A DNA stretch of 64,000 nt from an uncultured Prevotellaceae bacterium (GTDB lineage Bacteria > Bacteroidota > Bacteroidia > Bacteroidales > Bacteroidaceae), in assembly GCA_946185285.1 (NCBI GenBank), contig CAMHIS010000002.1:1-64000 (forward strand), in the 5' to 3' direction. Of the stretch, positions 20,556-31,513 are shown piece after piece; position 1 is the stretch's first letter, and the number at the start of each line of letters is the position of its first letter. Made by a program: the position numbers and the translations under genes. Under the pieces are notes generated by a model. It did not search any database. It was not told where the DNA came from and saw only the letters and a list, made by a program, of their open reading frames with translations.

Positions 20556-21782
20556 ATGAACGACCATAAAATCATCAACGACCCAGTATTCGGGTTCATC
20601 AAGATTCCACGCGGATTGCTGTACGATGTCGTACAGCATCCGCTTATGCAACGTTTGAACCGCATCAACCAATTGGGACTGGCCTCTGTGGTCTATCCCG
20701 GTGCCCGTCACACGCGGTTTCAGCACTCATTGGGTGCCTTCCACTTAACGAGTGAAGCCATTTTGTCGTTACAACAGAAGGGTAATTTCATTTTCGATTC
20801 AGAGGCAGAGGCGGTACAGGCGGCTATACTTATGCACGACATCGGCCACGGACCTTTTTCGCATGTATTGGAGCACACGCTTATCAGCGGTATATCTCAC
20901 GAAGACATCTCGCTACTAATGATGGAGCGCATCAACCGGCAGACAGGCGGACAACTGAACCTGGCCATCAGTATTTTCAAGAGCGAATATCCAAAGCAAT
21001 TTCTGCATCAGCTGATATCGAGCCAGCTGGATATGGATCGTCTGGACTATCTGCGGCGAGATTCGTTTTTCACGGGTGTGACCGAGGGCAACATTGGGTC
21101 AGCGCGCATAATCAAGATGTTAAACGTGGTTAACGATTCTCTGGCTGTTGAGTCGAAAGGTATCTATTCTCTTGAAAATTTCTTAACAACTCGCAGACTG
21201 ATGTATTGGCAGGTTTACCTACATAAGACGGCTGTGGCTTGTGAAAAAGTCCTGGTCAATACGCTGATGAGAGCGAAGACGTTGACCCGCGAGGGGAAGA
21301 ATCTGTTTGCCTCGCCATCATTGAAGTATTTTCTGCAGAACGAGGTCGACAAGGCGTGGTTCGCCAGTCATGAGGAGACATTGGATATGTACAGTGACCT
21401 TGATGACAGCGACATCTGGAGTGCGCTTAAAGCATGGAAATACAATGACGACAAGATACTGGCGACCCTGGCTGCCGACATTCTGAACAGGCATCTATTC
21501 AAGGTGGAGGTCAGCGAGACTCCCGCCAATGAAGCCTACATCGGAGAACTTGCCCAAGGGATAGCTCAAAAAATGGGAATCAGTGCCGACGATGCTCGAC
21601 AGTATATGATGAGCATCAATACAATACAAAAAGACATGTACAACACGGAGGACGACAGTATCACTATTCTTTACAAAGATGGTTCTACGAAGGATATTTC
21701 CGAAGCTTCCGAATTGCTAAATGTGCAGTTACTTTCTAAAAAAATAAGAAAATATTACCTCTGTTATCAGCGTTTCGGATAA
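20556..21782 (+). CDS. HD-domain (dNTPase-like) phosphohydrolase
   Basis: HTRFQHSLGAFHL ... AAILMHDIGHGPFSHVLEHTL ... SSQLDMDRLDYLRRDSFFTG. Confidence 0.88.
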   Translation: MNDHKIINDPVFGFIKIPRGLLYDVVQHPLMQRLNRINQLGLASVVYPGARHTRFQHSLGAFHLTSEAILSLQQKGNFIFDSEAEAVQAAILMHDIGHGPFSHVLEHTLISGISHEDISLLMMERINRQTGGQLNLAISIFKSEYPKQFLHQLISSQLDMDRLDYLRRDSFFTGVTEGNIGSARIIKMLNVVNDSLAVESKGIYSLENFLTTRRLMYWQVYLHKTAVACEKVLVNTLMRAKTLTREGKNLFASPSLKYFLQNEVDKAWFASHEETLDMYSDLDDSDIWSALKAWKYNDDKILATLAADILNRHLFKVEVSETPANEAYIGELAQGIAQKMGISADDARQYMMSINTIQKDMYNTEDDSITILYKDGSTKDISEASELLNVQLLSKKIRKYYLCYQRFG

Positions 21783-21821
21783 TTTTTGCTACCTTTGCAA
21801 ACAAATTCAGAAACAACCTAT

Positions 21822-22802
21822 ATGGAATTTACAGCAAAACAGATTGCAGAGCTAATTGAAGGACGTATAGAAGGCAACGAAAATGCCATAGTCAACACCT
21901 TCACCAAGATTGAAGAAGGCCGTGAGGGAGCCATCTCATTCCTCTCGAACCCCAAGTACACTCATTACCTGTACGACACGAAGTCGTCTGTCGTGCTGAT
22001 TAACGAAGACATAGAATTGGAAAAGCCCGTCTCCCCCACCCTCATACGCGTTAAGAACGCCTATGAGAGTGTGGCACGGCTTTTGCAGTTATATGAGTCG
22101 ATGAAACCTAAGAAAACGGGGGTCGACACACTGGCGTTTGTTTCATCCTCGGCAAAAATCGGCAAGGACGTCTATGTCGGGCCGTTCTGCTATATTGGCG
22201 AAGGTGTGGTGATTGGTGACGGCACACGCATTTATCCCAACGTGACAATCTACGATGGCTGCCGCATCGGACAGCGCGTGACCATCCACGCCGGTGCTGT
22301 TATCGGAGCTGATGGTTTTGGTTTTGCCCCTAACGCCGAGGGCTACGAGAAGATTCCACAGATAGGCATTGTCGTCATTGAAGACGATGTTGAGATAGGT
22401 GCCAATACCTGCATTGACCGTTCCACAATGGGGCAGACAATTATCCGCCGCGGCGTCAAATTGGACAACCTGATACAGGTGGCGCACAACTGTGAGATAG
22501 GCGAAAACACAGTCATGTCTGCACAGGTTGGCATGGCCGGCTCTACGAAAATTGGCGCTTGGTGCATGGTGGGAGGCCAGGCGGGGTTCTCTGGTCATAT
22601 CACCGTTGCTGACCATACCATCGTAGGTGCGCAAAGTGGTGTCATCGGCAATACCAAGGGTAACGGTCAGCAACTCATCGGCGCACCGGCCATCGACCCG
22701 AAGGTATTTTTCAAGGCTCAGGCCGTAATGAAACGCCTCCCCGACATGTATCGTGAGTTAAGCGCACTGCGTAAGGAAGTAGAAGAACTTAAGAGAAAAT
22801 AA
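21822..22802 (+). CDS. lpxD: UDP-3-O-(3-hydroxyacyl)glucosamine N-acyltransferase
   Basis: Left-handed beta-helix hexapeptides; [20 protein letters not shown]; first gene of the lpxD-lpxC/fabZ-lpxA block. Confidence 0.94.
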   Translation: MEFTAKQIAELIEGRIEGNENAIVNTFTKIEEGREGAISFLSNPKYTHYLYDTKSSVVLINEDIELEKPVSPTLIRVKNAYESVARLLQLYESMKPKKTGVDTLAFVSSSAKIGKDVYVGPFCYIGEGVVIGDGTRIYPNVTIYDGCRIGQRVTIHAGAVIGADGFGFAPNAEGYEKIPQIGIVVIEDDVEIGANTCIDRSTMGQTIIRRGVKLDNLIQVAHNCEIGENTVMSAQVGMAGSTKIGAWCMVGGQAGFSGHITVADHTIVGAQSGVIGNTKGNGQQLIGAPAIDPKVFFKAQAVMKRLPDMYRELSALRKEVEELKRK

Positions 22803-22822
22803 ATCAAAAGCACGCAATAAAA

Positions 22823-24208
22823 ATGAAACAAAAAACATTAAAGGGAAGTTTCTCTCTGTGTGGCAAAGGTCTGCATACCGGACTGAGCCTGACAGTGACC
22901 TTCAATCCCGCTCCGGAAAACAGTGGTTACAAAATACAGCGCATTGACATGGAAGGTATGCCTACCATCGATGCCATTGCTGAAAATGTAGTCGACACAC
23001 AGCGTGGTACTGTGTTGGGTAAAGGCGAAGACTTTCGCGTATCAACAGTTGAACATGCTTTGTCAGCCCTTTACGCATCAGGCATTGACAACTGTCTGAT
23101 TCAGGTTAACGGTCCGGAGTTCCCCATCCTCGATGGTTCGGCCATCAAGTACGTGGAAAAGATTAGCGAGATTGGCGTCGAGGAGCAGAATGCGCCCAAA
23201 GACTGGTATGTTATCCGCAAGAAGATTGAGGTGAAGGACGAGCAGACAGGCTCATGCATCACCATCCTGCCCGATGAGGACTTCTCGATAACGGCCATGT
23301 GCTCGTTCGAGTCGAAGTTCATCAACTCACAGTTTGCCACGCTCGACAATCCGCAAGATTATGCCACAGAGATAGCCAGCGCACGCACTTTCGTATTTGT
23401 ACGCGATATTGAGCCGTTGCTCCAGGCTAACCTTATCAAGGGCGGAGACCTGGACAACGCCATCGTCATTTATGAGCGCCAGACCACCCAGGAACGTCTT
23501 GACAAGCTGGCTGACATGCTCCACGTTGAACACCGCGACGCCACGGACTTGGGGTACATTCAGCACAAGCCGTTACAATGGGAGAACGAGTGTACGCGCC
23601 ATAAGCTGCTCGACGTCATCGGCGACATGGCTCTTATAGGTCGTCCCATCAAGGGCCGCATCATAGCCACCCGTCCCGGACATACTGTCAACAACAAGTT
23701 TGCCCGACTGATTCGCAAGGAAATCCGTCTGCACGAAGTACAGGCTCCCATCTACGATCCGAACGAGGAGCCAATCATGGACGTGAACCGCATCCGCGAA
23801 CTCCTACCCCACCGCTATCCGATGCAGCTAGTCGACAAGGTGGTGGCCCTCGGAGCCATGAGCATCGTCGGCGTGAAGAACGTCACATCCAATGAGCCAT
23901 TTTTCCAGGGACACTTTCCTCAGGAGCCAGTCATGCCAGGCGTACTCCAGGTAGAAGCTATGGCCCAGTGTGGTGGTCTGTTGGTACTCAACACACTTGA
24001 AGAGCCAGAGCGCTGGTCAACCTACTTTATGAAGATTGACAATGTAAAGTTCCGCCAGAAGGTGGTTCCAGGCGATACACTTGTGTTCAAGGTCGACTTA
24101 TTAGCTCCCGTCCGTCACGGTGTATCATCGATGAAAGGTTACGTCTTTGTAGGTGACCATATTGTGACCGAAGCCAGTTTCACCGCACAAATAGTCAAGA
24201 ACAAATGA
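22823..24208 (+). CDS. lpxC-fabZ: Bifunctional UDP-3-O-acyl-N-acetylglucosamine deacetylase / 3-hydroxyacyl-ACP dehydratase
   Basis: LpxC N-terminus KGSFSLCGKGLHTGLSL, STVEHALSALYASGIDN; C-terminal FabZ LLPHRYPMQLVDKV...FFQGHFPQEPVMPGVLQVEAMAQ. Confidence 0.95.
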   Translation: MKQKTLKGSFSLCGKGLHTGLSLTVTFNPAPENSGYKIQRIDMEGMPTIDAIAENVVDTQRGTVLGKGEDFRVSTVEHALSALYASGIDNCLIQVNGPEFPILDGSAIKYVEKISEIGVEEQNAPKDWYVIRKKIEVKDEQTGSCITILPDEDFSITAMCSFESKFINSQFATLDNPQDYATEIASARTFVFVRDIEPLLQANLIKGGDLDNAIVIYERQTTQERLDKLADMLHVEHRDATDLGYIQHKPLQWENECTRHKLLDVIGDMALIGRPIKGRIIATRPGHTVNNKFARLIRKEIRLHEVQAPIYDPNEEPIMDVNRIRELLPHRYPMQLVDKVVALGAMSIVGVKNVTSNEPFFQGHFPQEPVMPGVLQVEAMAQCGGLLVLNTLEEPERWSTYFMKIDNVKFRQKVVPGDTLVFKVDLLAPVRHGVSSMKGYVFVGDHIVTEASFTAQIVKNK

Positions 24209-24978
24209 TCAACCAGATACATCCAATGGCAATTGTCGACCCAGAGGCAAAGCTGGGCGATAACAATATAATAGGACCGTTTTGCGTGATTGACAAGAAC
24301 GTTGTCATCGGCGATAACAATAAGTTTCTGAACAACGTCACCATCCATTATGGGGCCCGCATTGGCAACAACAATGAGTTCTTTCCCGGCGCAAGCATTG
24401 CCACTAAGCCCCAAGATTTGAAGTTCCAGGGCGAGGATACCACCTGCGAGATAGGCGACAACAACTCCATCCGCGAGAACGTCACCATCAGCCGCGGTAC
24501 AGCCTCTAAGGGTAAGACTGTTGTGGGTAACGGCAATCTGCTGATGGAGAATATGCACGTGGCTCATGACTGCGTCATAGGCAACGGTTGCATCATCGGC
24601 AACTCCACGAAGTTTGCTGGCGAAGTGATTGTCGAGGATTATGCTATTATCTCAGCCACCTGCCTGTTCCACCAGTTCTGTCGTGTAGGCAGTTACATTA
24701 TGTTCCAGGGTGGTTCACGCACCAGTCAGGACATTCCACCCTACGTCATTGCCGGCAAGGAGCCAGTTCGCTATGCTGGCGTCAACCTGATAGGATTGCG
24801 CCGTCGTGGTTTCGACAATGCAACGATAGAAGCCATCCATGATGCGTACCGTATTATATATGCCCAAGGCGTATTAAAGGACGGTATTGCCGAGGCTCGT
24901 GCCAAGTATCCAGACAATAAGGAGGTAGAATACATCTGCTCGTTCATCGAGAACTCCAAGCGCGGCGTCATTCGCTAA
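24205..24978 (+). CDS. lpxA: Acyl-ACP--UDP-N-acetylglucosamine O-acyltransferase
   Basis: INQIHPMAIVDPEAKLGDNNIIGPFCVIDKNVVIG ... GNLLMENMHVAHDC ... AGVNLIGLRRRGF. Confidence 0.95.
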   Translation: MINQIHPMAIVDPEAKLGDNNIIGPFCVIDKNVVIGDNNKFLNNVTIHYGARIGNNNEFFPGASIATKPQDLKFQGEDTTCEIGDNNSIRENVTISRGTASKGKTVVGNGNLLMENMHVAHDCVIGNGCIIGNSTKFAGEVIVEDYAIISATCLFHQFCRVGSYIMFQGGSRTSQDIPPYVIAGKEPVRYAGVNLIGLRRRGFDNATIEAIHDAYRIIYAQGVLKDGIAEARAKYPDNKEVEYICSFIENSKRGVIR

Positions 24979-24999
24979 ACGAAGTGGTGGAGTAAGGAT

Positions 25000-25893
25000 T
25001 TGAGTACTAAGCAACTGATAGTAATTACGGGGCCTACAGCCGTCGGCAAAACCGACCTCTGCATACAGATAGCCCAGAGGCTCGGCATTCCTATTATCAA
25101 TGCCGACTCACGTCAGTTGTTCCGCGAGTTGAAAATTGGCACAGCCTCTCCTACTGCCGAACAGCAGCAGAGGGTTAAGCATTATTTTGTGGGAACGCTC
25201 AGCATCGGTGACTACTATAGTGCCTCAATGTACGAACAGGAAGTAACAGGCCTTTTAAAGGAACTGTTTAAGAACAGCGACTACGCTTTGCTTTCAGGCG
25301 GTTCCATGATGTATGTCGATGCCGTATGCAATGGCATTGACGATATCCCTACCGTCGATGATGTGACACGCGCCACCTTGAAACGCCGCTTGGCTGAAGA
25401 GGGACTGGAGGCGTTGGTTGCAGAGCTGAAGCAACTGGACCCTGAGCATTACGAAGTGGTTGACCGTCAGAATCCGCGTCGCGTTGTTCACGCCCTCGAG
25501 ATTTGCCACATGACTGGCAAAACCTACACCTCGTTTCGCAAGGCCGTCAAGCGGCAGCATCCATTCCGCATTGTCAAGATAGGACTCAATCGTGAGCGCG
25601 AGGAACTCTATCATCGTATCAACCTTCGCGTAGAGCAGATGATGAAAGAAGGGCTGATTGAAGAGGCCAAGTCCATGTTGCCATATAGAAATGAGAATGC
25701 CTTAAATACTGTAGGTTACAAAGAACTGTTCAACTATTTTGATGGCATTTGGGACTTGGAAGAAGCCGTTGAGCGCATCAAGGGAAACACCCGCCGTTAT
25801 GCCCGCAAGCAACTGACATGGTTTAAGCGCGACGAACAGATGAGGTGGTTTCATCCCGACAACCAAGAATCAATAATGAACTACATATTCTAA
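25000..25893 (+). CDS. miaA: tRNA dimethylallyltransferase (TTG start)
   Basis: [64 protein letters not shown]. Confidence 0.95.
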   Translation: MSTKQLIVITGPTAVGKTDLCIQIAQRLGIPIINADSRQLFRELKIGTASPTAEQQQRVKHYFVGTLSIGDYYSASMYEQEVTGLLKELFKNSDYALLSGGSMMYVDAVCNGIDDIPTVDDVTRATLKRRLAEEGLEALVAELKQLDPEHYEVVDRQNPRRVVHALEICHMTGKTYTSFRKAVKRQHPFRIVKIGLNREREELYHRINLRVEQMMKEGLIEEAKSMLPYRNENALNTVGYKELFNYFDGIWDLEEAVERIKGNTRRYARKQLTWFKRDEQMRWFHPDNQESIMNYIF

Positions 25894-25894
25894 T

Positions 25895-28423
25895 ATGAGT
25901 AAAGAAGGAAAGAGAATCCTGACCAGCCCATGGCGAGGCTTGAAGGGAATCGTCAACTGGTATATCAGCATCTTCAAGGGGCGGCCCTGGTATATCAAAA
26001 TAGTATCAACCGTCGCCTCAGCCATTGTCATATTTGTACTCTACCTGTTGGCCGTCAATTTCAACTTTCTGTGGCTCTTCGGCAAGTCGCCGTCCATGCA
26101 GACCATCAAGGACAAACGGCCAGCACAGGCATCAGAAATCTACAGCGCCGACGGACAGCAGATAGGAAAGTTCTTCAGCGAGAATCGCACTCCCGTCAAC
26201 TACGAAGATGTTAATCCCGTATTTTGGCAGGCGCTTATCGATACCGAGGACGAGCGGTTCTACTCGCATCATGGTATTGACTTTACAGCCTTTGGTGCCG
26301 CCTTGAAGGACTACCTGCTGCATAACGATGCCCGCGGAGCATCGACCATCACGCAGCAGTTGGCCAAGAACCTGTTCCGCGTGCGCACGGAGTATTCCAC
26401 GGGACTGCTTGGCAGAATTCCCGGCTTGAAGATTCTCATCATGAAGAATAAGGAGTGGATAACGGCCTACAAGTTAGAGTACTTCTTCACTAAGGAGGAA
26501 ATACTGACACAATATGCCAACACCGTCGACTTCGGCTCCAACGCCTTTGGCATCAAAACGGCTGCCAAGACCTACTTTGGCATCACCCCCAAAGAGCTGA
26601 CCGCTGAACAATCGGCCGTGCTCGTGGGTATGCTCAAGGCCACCACCTTCTATAATCCCCGCATCCATCCCGACAATGCCGTCAAGCGCCGCAATGTCGT
26701 GCTCGACAACATGGTGAAGCACAACCACCTGACACAAGCCGCCTTCGACTCCCTGAAGACCACCGAGATAGAGCTTGATTTTAGTGTTGAGAACGCCTAC
26801 GACGGCAAGGCCAACTACTTCCGCGAGGCCGTGGCCAACGAACTAAGGGAGTGGTGCCGTGACAATGGATACGACCTCTACACCGATGGTCTGAAAATCT
26901 ACACTACCCTCGATACCCGTATGCAGCGCTACGCCGAGACTGCTGCCATTAAGCAGATGAAGCAGGTTCAGAAGAACTTCAACCAGCATTGGGGAAAGAC
27001 CAATCCCTGGCAGGACGAGCGTCATCAGGAGATAGCAGGTTTTGTCGAGGACATAGCCAAACGACAGCCCTACTATAAAGTGCTGGCTAAGAAGTTTCCA
27101 AACCAGCCTGACAGCATCACCTATTACCTGAACAAGCCTCACTCGGTGAAGCTCTTCGACTACGAGAACGGAACCATCGAGCGCGAGATGTCAACCCTCG
27201 ACAGCATACGCTATATGGTGCGCTTCATGCATTGCGGCTTCGTAGCCATCGAGCCTAACACCGGCCATGTAAAGGCGTGGGTGGGCGACATAGACTTTAA
27301 CTCGTGGAAATACGATAAGGTAACGGCCATGCGCCAGCCCGGTTCCACGTTCAAGCTCTTTGTCTATACCGAGGCTATGAACCAAGGACTGACCCCCTGC
27401 GACCGCCGTCAGGATTCCTATTTTGCGATGAAGGTATGGGACCCCGCCAAGAAGAAAGAGGTGACCTGGGCCCCCCACAATGCCAACGGCTACTTTACTG
27501 GTGCCAACATGCCACTTCGTGCAGCCTTCGCCCAGAGCATCAACTCTGTGGCCGTCAAGTTAGGTCAGGAAGTGGGCATCAAGAATATCGCCAACACAGC
27601 CCACGCCATGGGCATCAAGAGCGAACTCGACCCTACACCTGCACTCGCATTGGGATCCAGCGACGTCAATCTGTTGGAGTTGGTCAACGGCTATTCTACA
27701 GTCATCAACGACGGTAAGATGCACGAGGCCGTTCTCGTCACTCGCATCCTTGACCGCGACGGCAACGAGATTTACGTTGCTCCCACAGAGCAGCGGCAGG
27801 CCATCCCTTACCGCAGCGCCTTCCTCGTCCAACAGCTGTTACAGGGCGGCTTACGTGAACGCGGCGGTACGTCTATGAGTCTCTGGGGCTATGTAGGGAA
27901 ATACAACGACACAGAGTTCGGCGGCAAGACGGGAACATCCAATAATCATTCCGATGCGTGGTTCGTCGGCGTATCGCCGAAACTTGTCTGCGGCGCATGG
28001 GTAGGCGGCGAATACCGCTGCATACATTTCCGCACAGGACAGCTCGGACAAGGTTCGCGCACAGCCCTTCCCATCTGTGGCTACTTCTTTGAATCCGTTT
28101 TAGGCGACCCTGCCTTCAAGCATTATCACGGTAAGTTTGACAAGGCCAAAGAACCAGACATCACGCCGGACATGTACGAGAACTGCCAGTACACTTACTC
28201 CTATAATTTCAACGACAGCACCGACCTCGACAGTCTCGGTTATGAAGGCTATGAGGAAATAGAACAGGAAGTTGAACTTGACGAAGATGGGAACCCCATG
28301 GTAAAACCACAGGAGACGAACGAAACCGAGCCGGAAGTCTCGAAACCCAAAGAGGGGACGCCCGCCGAGGCAACTGAGCAGAAAAAGAATGCCCAGCCTC
28401 AATATGAAGACGTGTATTTTTAG
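25895..28423 (+). CDS. Class A penicillin-binding protein (transglycosylase/transpeptidase)
   Basis: TEDERFYSHHGIDFTAFGAALKDYL...GASTITQQLAKNLF; RQPGSTFKLFVYTEAM; GGKTGTSNNHSDAWFVGVSP. Confidence 0.94.
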   Translation: MSKEGKRILTSPWRGLKGIVNWYISIFKGRPWYIKIVSTVASAIVIFVLYLLAVNFNFLWLFGKSPSMQTIKDKRPAQASEIYSADGQQIGKFFSENRTPVNYEDVNPVFWQALIDTEDERFYSHHGIDFTAFGAALKDYLLHNDARGASTITQQLAKNLFRVRTEYSTGLLGRIPGLKILIMKNKEWITAYKLEYFFTKEEILTQYANTVDFGSNAFGIKTAAKTYFGITPKELTAEQSAVLVGMLKATTFYNPRIHPDNAVKRRNVVLDNMVKHNHLTQAAFDSLKTTEIELDFSVENAYDGKANYFREAVANELREWCRDNGYDLYTDGLKIYTTLDTRMQRYAETAAIKQMKQVQKNFNQHWGKTNPWQDERHQEIAGFVEDIAKRQPYYKVLAKKFPNQPDSITYYLNKPHSVKLFDYENGTIEREMSTLDSIRYMVRFMHCGFVAIEPNTGHVKAWVGDIDFNSWKYDKVTAMRQPGSTFKLFVYTEAMNQGLTPCDRRQDSYFAMKVWDPAKKKEVTWAPHNANGYFTGANMPLRAAFAQSINSVAVKLGQEVGIKNIANTAHAMGIKSELDPTPALALGSSDVNLLELVNGYSTVINDGKMHEAVLVTRILDRDGNEIYVAPTEQRQAIPYRSAFLVQQLLQGGLRERGGTSMSLWGYVGKYNDTEFGGKTGTSNNHSDAWFVGVSPKLVCGAWVGGEYRCIHFRTGQLGQGSRTALPICGYFFESVLGDPAFKHYHGKFDKAKEPDITPDMYENCQYTYSYNFNDSTDLDSLGYEGYEEIEQEVELDEDGNPMVKPQETNETEPEVSKPKEGTPAEATEQKKNAQPQYEDVYF

Positions 28424-28429
28424 TGAATA

Positions 28430-30139
28430 GTGGAGCTGGATTTAGACAATAAGGAGTGGCAGGACGCGCTGCAGATTGTGAACTACACCCGACGCTCGCT
28501 CTTTCTTACGGGAAAGGCAGGAACGGGAAAGTCCACATTTCTGCGCTATGTAGCTGAAAATTCCAAGAAGAAGAATGTCATTCTGGCACCGACCGGCATT
28601 GCTGCCATCAATGCCGGCGGCTCGACACTGCACAGTTTTTTCCGTCTGCCTTTCCATCCTTTGCTGCCCAACGATTCGCGATACAACCGCCGCAACATCA
28701 AGGAGACGCTGAAATACACCTCGGCACAGCGGAAGCTGTTGCGCGAGGTGGAATTGATTATCATCGACGAGATATCGATGGTACGTGCCGACATCATCGA
28801 CTTTATAGATAAGGTACTGCGCGTGTACACGCGCAGCTACGAACCCTTCGGCGGCAAGCAGCTACTGCTTGTAGGTGACATTTTCCAGTTGGAGCCGGTT
28901 GTCAAAGAGGAAGACCGCCAGTTGCTGCAACCGTTCTATCCTTCTGCCTATTTTTTCAACGCCAGGGTTTGGCAGCAGATGCCCATCGTCTCGATAGAAT
29001 TGCGCAAGGTGTACCGCCAGACTGACGGTCACTTCATCGGCATTCTCGACCGCATACGCACCAACACGGCTACTGATGGCGACCTAAGCCTTCTCAATGC
29101 GCGTGTTGACAAGTCAGTTACCGAGAGTACGTCATTGAATATTATCCTCGCCGCTCGCCGCGATGTCGTTGACTACACTAACGAGCAACGGTTGGCTGCT
29201 CTCGACGGCCAGCCGACAGTCTTCTATGGCATCATAAAGGGTGATTTTCCCGAATCATCACTCCCCACGCCAATGGAGTTGCAATTGAAACCCGGCGCCC
29301 AAGTCATTTTTATCAAGAACGACAAGGAGAAGCGATGGGTCAATGGTACGCTGGGCACTATCATTGCCATCGGCGAAGAAGACGGTATCGTCACCGTCAG
29401 CACCGACGAAGGACAAGAATTCGATGTTGAACGCGAAGTGTGGGAGAACATGCGGTACACATTTAATGAAAAGGAGCAGAAGATAGAAGAGCAGCAATTA
29501 GGCACCTATACTCAGTTCCCCCTCCGGCTGGCATGGGCCATCACCGTTCATAAGAGCCAGGGACTCACGTTCTCACAGGTGACCATTGACTTTACAGGAG
29601 GTGTCTTTGCCGGTGGTCAGACATACGTGGCTCTCAGCCGCTGCCGCTCGTTAGAGGGTATCAAGCTGAGAGAGCCTCTACGGCCTTCCGACATCTTCGT
29701 GCGCAACGAGGTTGTACAATTCTCACGACGCTACAACAACCCGCAGCTTATCAGTCAGGCCATGCAAGAGGGCAAAGCCGACCGTGAATATCATGAAGCA
29801 GCCGTTGCCTTCGACCAAGGGCACTTTGACCGTTTCCTCGAAGCATTCTTCAAGGCCATCCACAGTCGCTACGACATAGAGAAGCCCGCTGCCCAGCGTT
29901 TTATACGCCGTAAGTTGGGCATTATCAATCGCCAGAAGTCCGAGATTGCCGAGTTGCAGGCGACACTTGCCGAGAAGCAAGAACTGCTGAAACGCCTTGC
30001 AGCAGAATACACCCTCATGGGACGCGAGTGTGAGCGTGAGCACATGACCGACGCCGCCATCCGCAATTACGAGAAAGCGCTCGAACTGTATCCCGACGCC
30101 GGCGATGCCTTGCGGCGTCTGAAGAAACTACGTAAATGA
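28430..30139 (+). CDS. PIF1-like AAA helicase with C-terminal coiled-coil/TPR segment (GTG start)
   Basis: LFLTGKAGTGKSTFLRYV; APTGIAAINAGGSTLHSFFRLP; IIDEISMVRADIIDFID; LAWAITVHKSQGLTF; C-terminal AIRNYEKALELYPDAGDALRRLKKL. Confidence 0.87.
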   Translation: MELDLDNKEWQDALQIVNYTRRSLFLTGKAGTGKSTFLRYVAENSKKKNVILAPTGIAAINAGGSTLHSFFRLPFHPLLPNDSRYNRRNIKETLKYTSAQRKLLREVELIIIDEISMVRADIIDFIDKVLRVYTRSYEPFGGKQLLLVGDIFQLEPVVKEEDRQLLQPFYPSAYFFNARVWQQMPIVSIELRKVYRQTDGHFIGILDRIRTNTATDGDLSLLNARVDKSVTESTSLNIILAARRDVVDYTNEQRLAALDGQPTVFYGIIKGDFPESSLPTPMELQLKPGAQVIFIKNDKEKRWVNGTLGTIIAIGEEDGIVTVSTDEGQEFDVEREVWENMRYTFNEKEQKIEEQQLGTYTQFPLRLAWAITVHKSQGLTFSQVTIDFTGGVFAGGQTYVALSRCRSLEGIKLREPLRPSDIFVRNEVVQFSRRYNNPQLISQAMQEGKADREYHEAAVAFDQGHFDRFLEAFFKAIHSRYDIEKPAAQRFIRRKLGIINRQKSEIAELQATLAEKQELLKRLAAEYTLMGRECEREHMTDAAIRNYEKALELYPDAGDALRRLKKLRK

Positions 30140-30164
30140 GCTAGCAGGGATTATCCCCAACCTC

Positions 30165-31436
30165 TCAATCCTTAAACCTTTCTCCCCAAAAGCTGACCAT
30201 GCGTTCATAGAGTTTCTGCTCAGCAGGCGAGTGCTGTGCATGCCACAGACGTTCACCGACAAGTGCGTCGGGCATGTATTGTTGGGGTGTAAAATTCCCC
30301 GGGAAGTCATGAGGATACTTATAGCCGTCGTGATAGCCCAAATCCTTCATCAGCTTTGTCGGAGCATTACGTATTGGCAGCGGTACGGGCTGGTTACCTG
30401 TCCGGCGTACCAAGTCGAGAGCAGTATCGATGCCAAGATAGGCCGAGTTGCTCTTCGGCGACGTAGCTAAGTAGACCGTAGCCTCAGCCAGGGGTATGCG
30501 TCCTTCCGGCCATCCTATCTTCTGTATAACGTCGATGGCCGTGTTTGCCAGCAGCAGCGCATTGGGATTAGCAAGCCCGATATCCTCAGCAGCCGAGATG
30601 ACCAGTCGGCGGGCAATGAATTTAGGGTCTTCCCCACCTTCTATCATACGCGCCAGCCAGTAGAGGGCCGCATCAGGGTCGCTTCCACGTATTGACTTGA
30701 TGAACGCCGAGATAATGTCGTAGTGCATCTCGCCGTCCTTGTCGTAGGCCAGCGGGTTCTGCTGCAGGCGTGCCACCACCAGTTCGTCGGTTATCGTCAC
30801 ATCGCCCGACTCGGCCTCCACCACCAGTTCCAGTATGTTCAGCAACTTTCGGGCGTCGCCACCGCTGAAACGAAGTATAGCGTCGGTCTCCTTCAACTCA
30901 ATATGCCGTTCTTTCAGAATGATGTCGGTCGTAATGGCACGCTCAAGTAGTTGCAGTAAGTCCTCTTTCTCCAACGACTTCAGCACGTAGAGTTGACAGC
31001 GCGACAGCAACGGACGAATCACTTCAAACGACGGGTTCTCAGTCGTGGCACCTATGAGCGTCACGATGCCCCGCTCCACAGCTCCTAACAGCGAGTCCTG
31101 CTGCGACTTCGAGAAACGGTGGATCTCGTCGATGAACAGAATAGGTGAAGCCTCGTTGAAGAACCTACCCTTCTGCGCCTTCTCTATCACGTCGCGCACA
31201 TCCTTCACTCCGCTGGTAACGGCCGACAAAGTATAGAACGGCGTCTCCAGACGGTTGGCAATAATCTGGGCCAGTGTCGTCTTACCCACACCTGGAGGTC
31301 CCCATAGAATAAAAGAGGAAACACGTCCCGCGTCAATCATTCGACGCAGGACAGCCCCCTCCCCCACCAAATGGCGCTGCCCGATGTAGTCGTCGAGCGT
31401 GCGGGGTCTCATTCTCTCAGCTAACGGTTTTGACAT
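30165..31436 (-). CDS. rarA: Replication-associated recombination protein A
   Basis: LAERMRPRTLDDYIGQRHLVGEGAVLRRMI; SFILWGPPGVGKTTLAQIIA; FIDEIHRFSKSQQDSLL; GATTENPSFEV. Confidence 0.94.
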   Translation of the reverse strand: MSKPLAERMRPRTLDDYIGQRHLVGEGAVLRRMIDAGRVSSFILWGPPGVGKTTLAQIIANRLETPFYTLSAVTSGVKDVRDVIEKAQKGRFFNEASPILFIDEIHRFSKSQQDSLLGAVERGIVTLIGATTENPSFEVIRPLLSRCQLYVLKSLEKEDLLQLLERAITTDIILKERHIELKETDAILRFSGGDARKLLNILELVVEAESGDVTITDELVVARLQQNPLAYDKDGEMHYDIISAFIKSIRGSDPDAALYWLARMIEGGEDPKFIARRLVISAAEDIGLANPNALLLANTAIDVIQKIGWPEGRIPLAEATVYLATSPKSNSAYLGIDTALDLVRRTGNQPVPLPIRNAPTKLMKDLGYHDGYKYPHDFPGNFTPQQYMPDALVGERLWHAQHSPAEQKLYERMVSFWGERFKD

Positions 31437-31513
31437 AATCGTCGGCAAAGTTACGAAAAAAAGTGCGAACTACCAAACAAATGCAACAGAGAAACTATCT
31501 GTACCGTTCCGAA

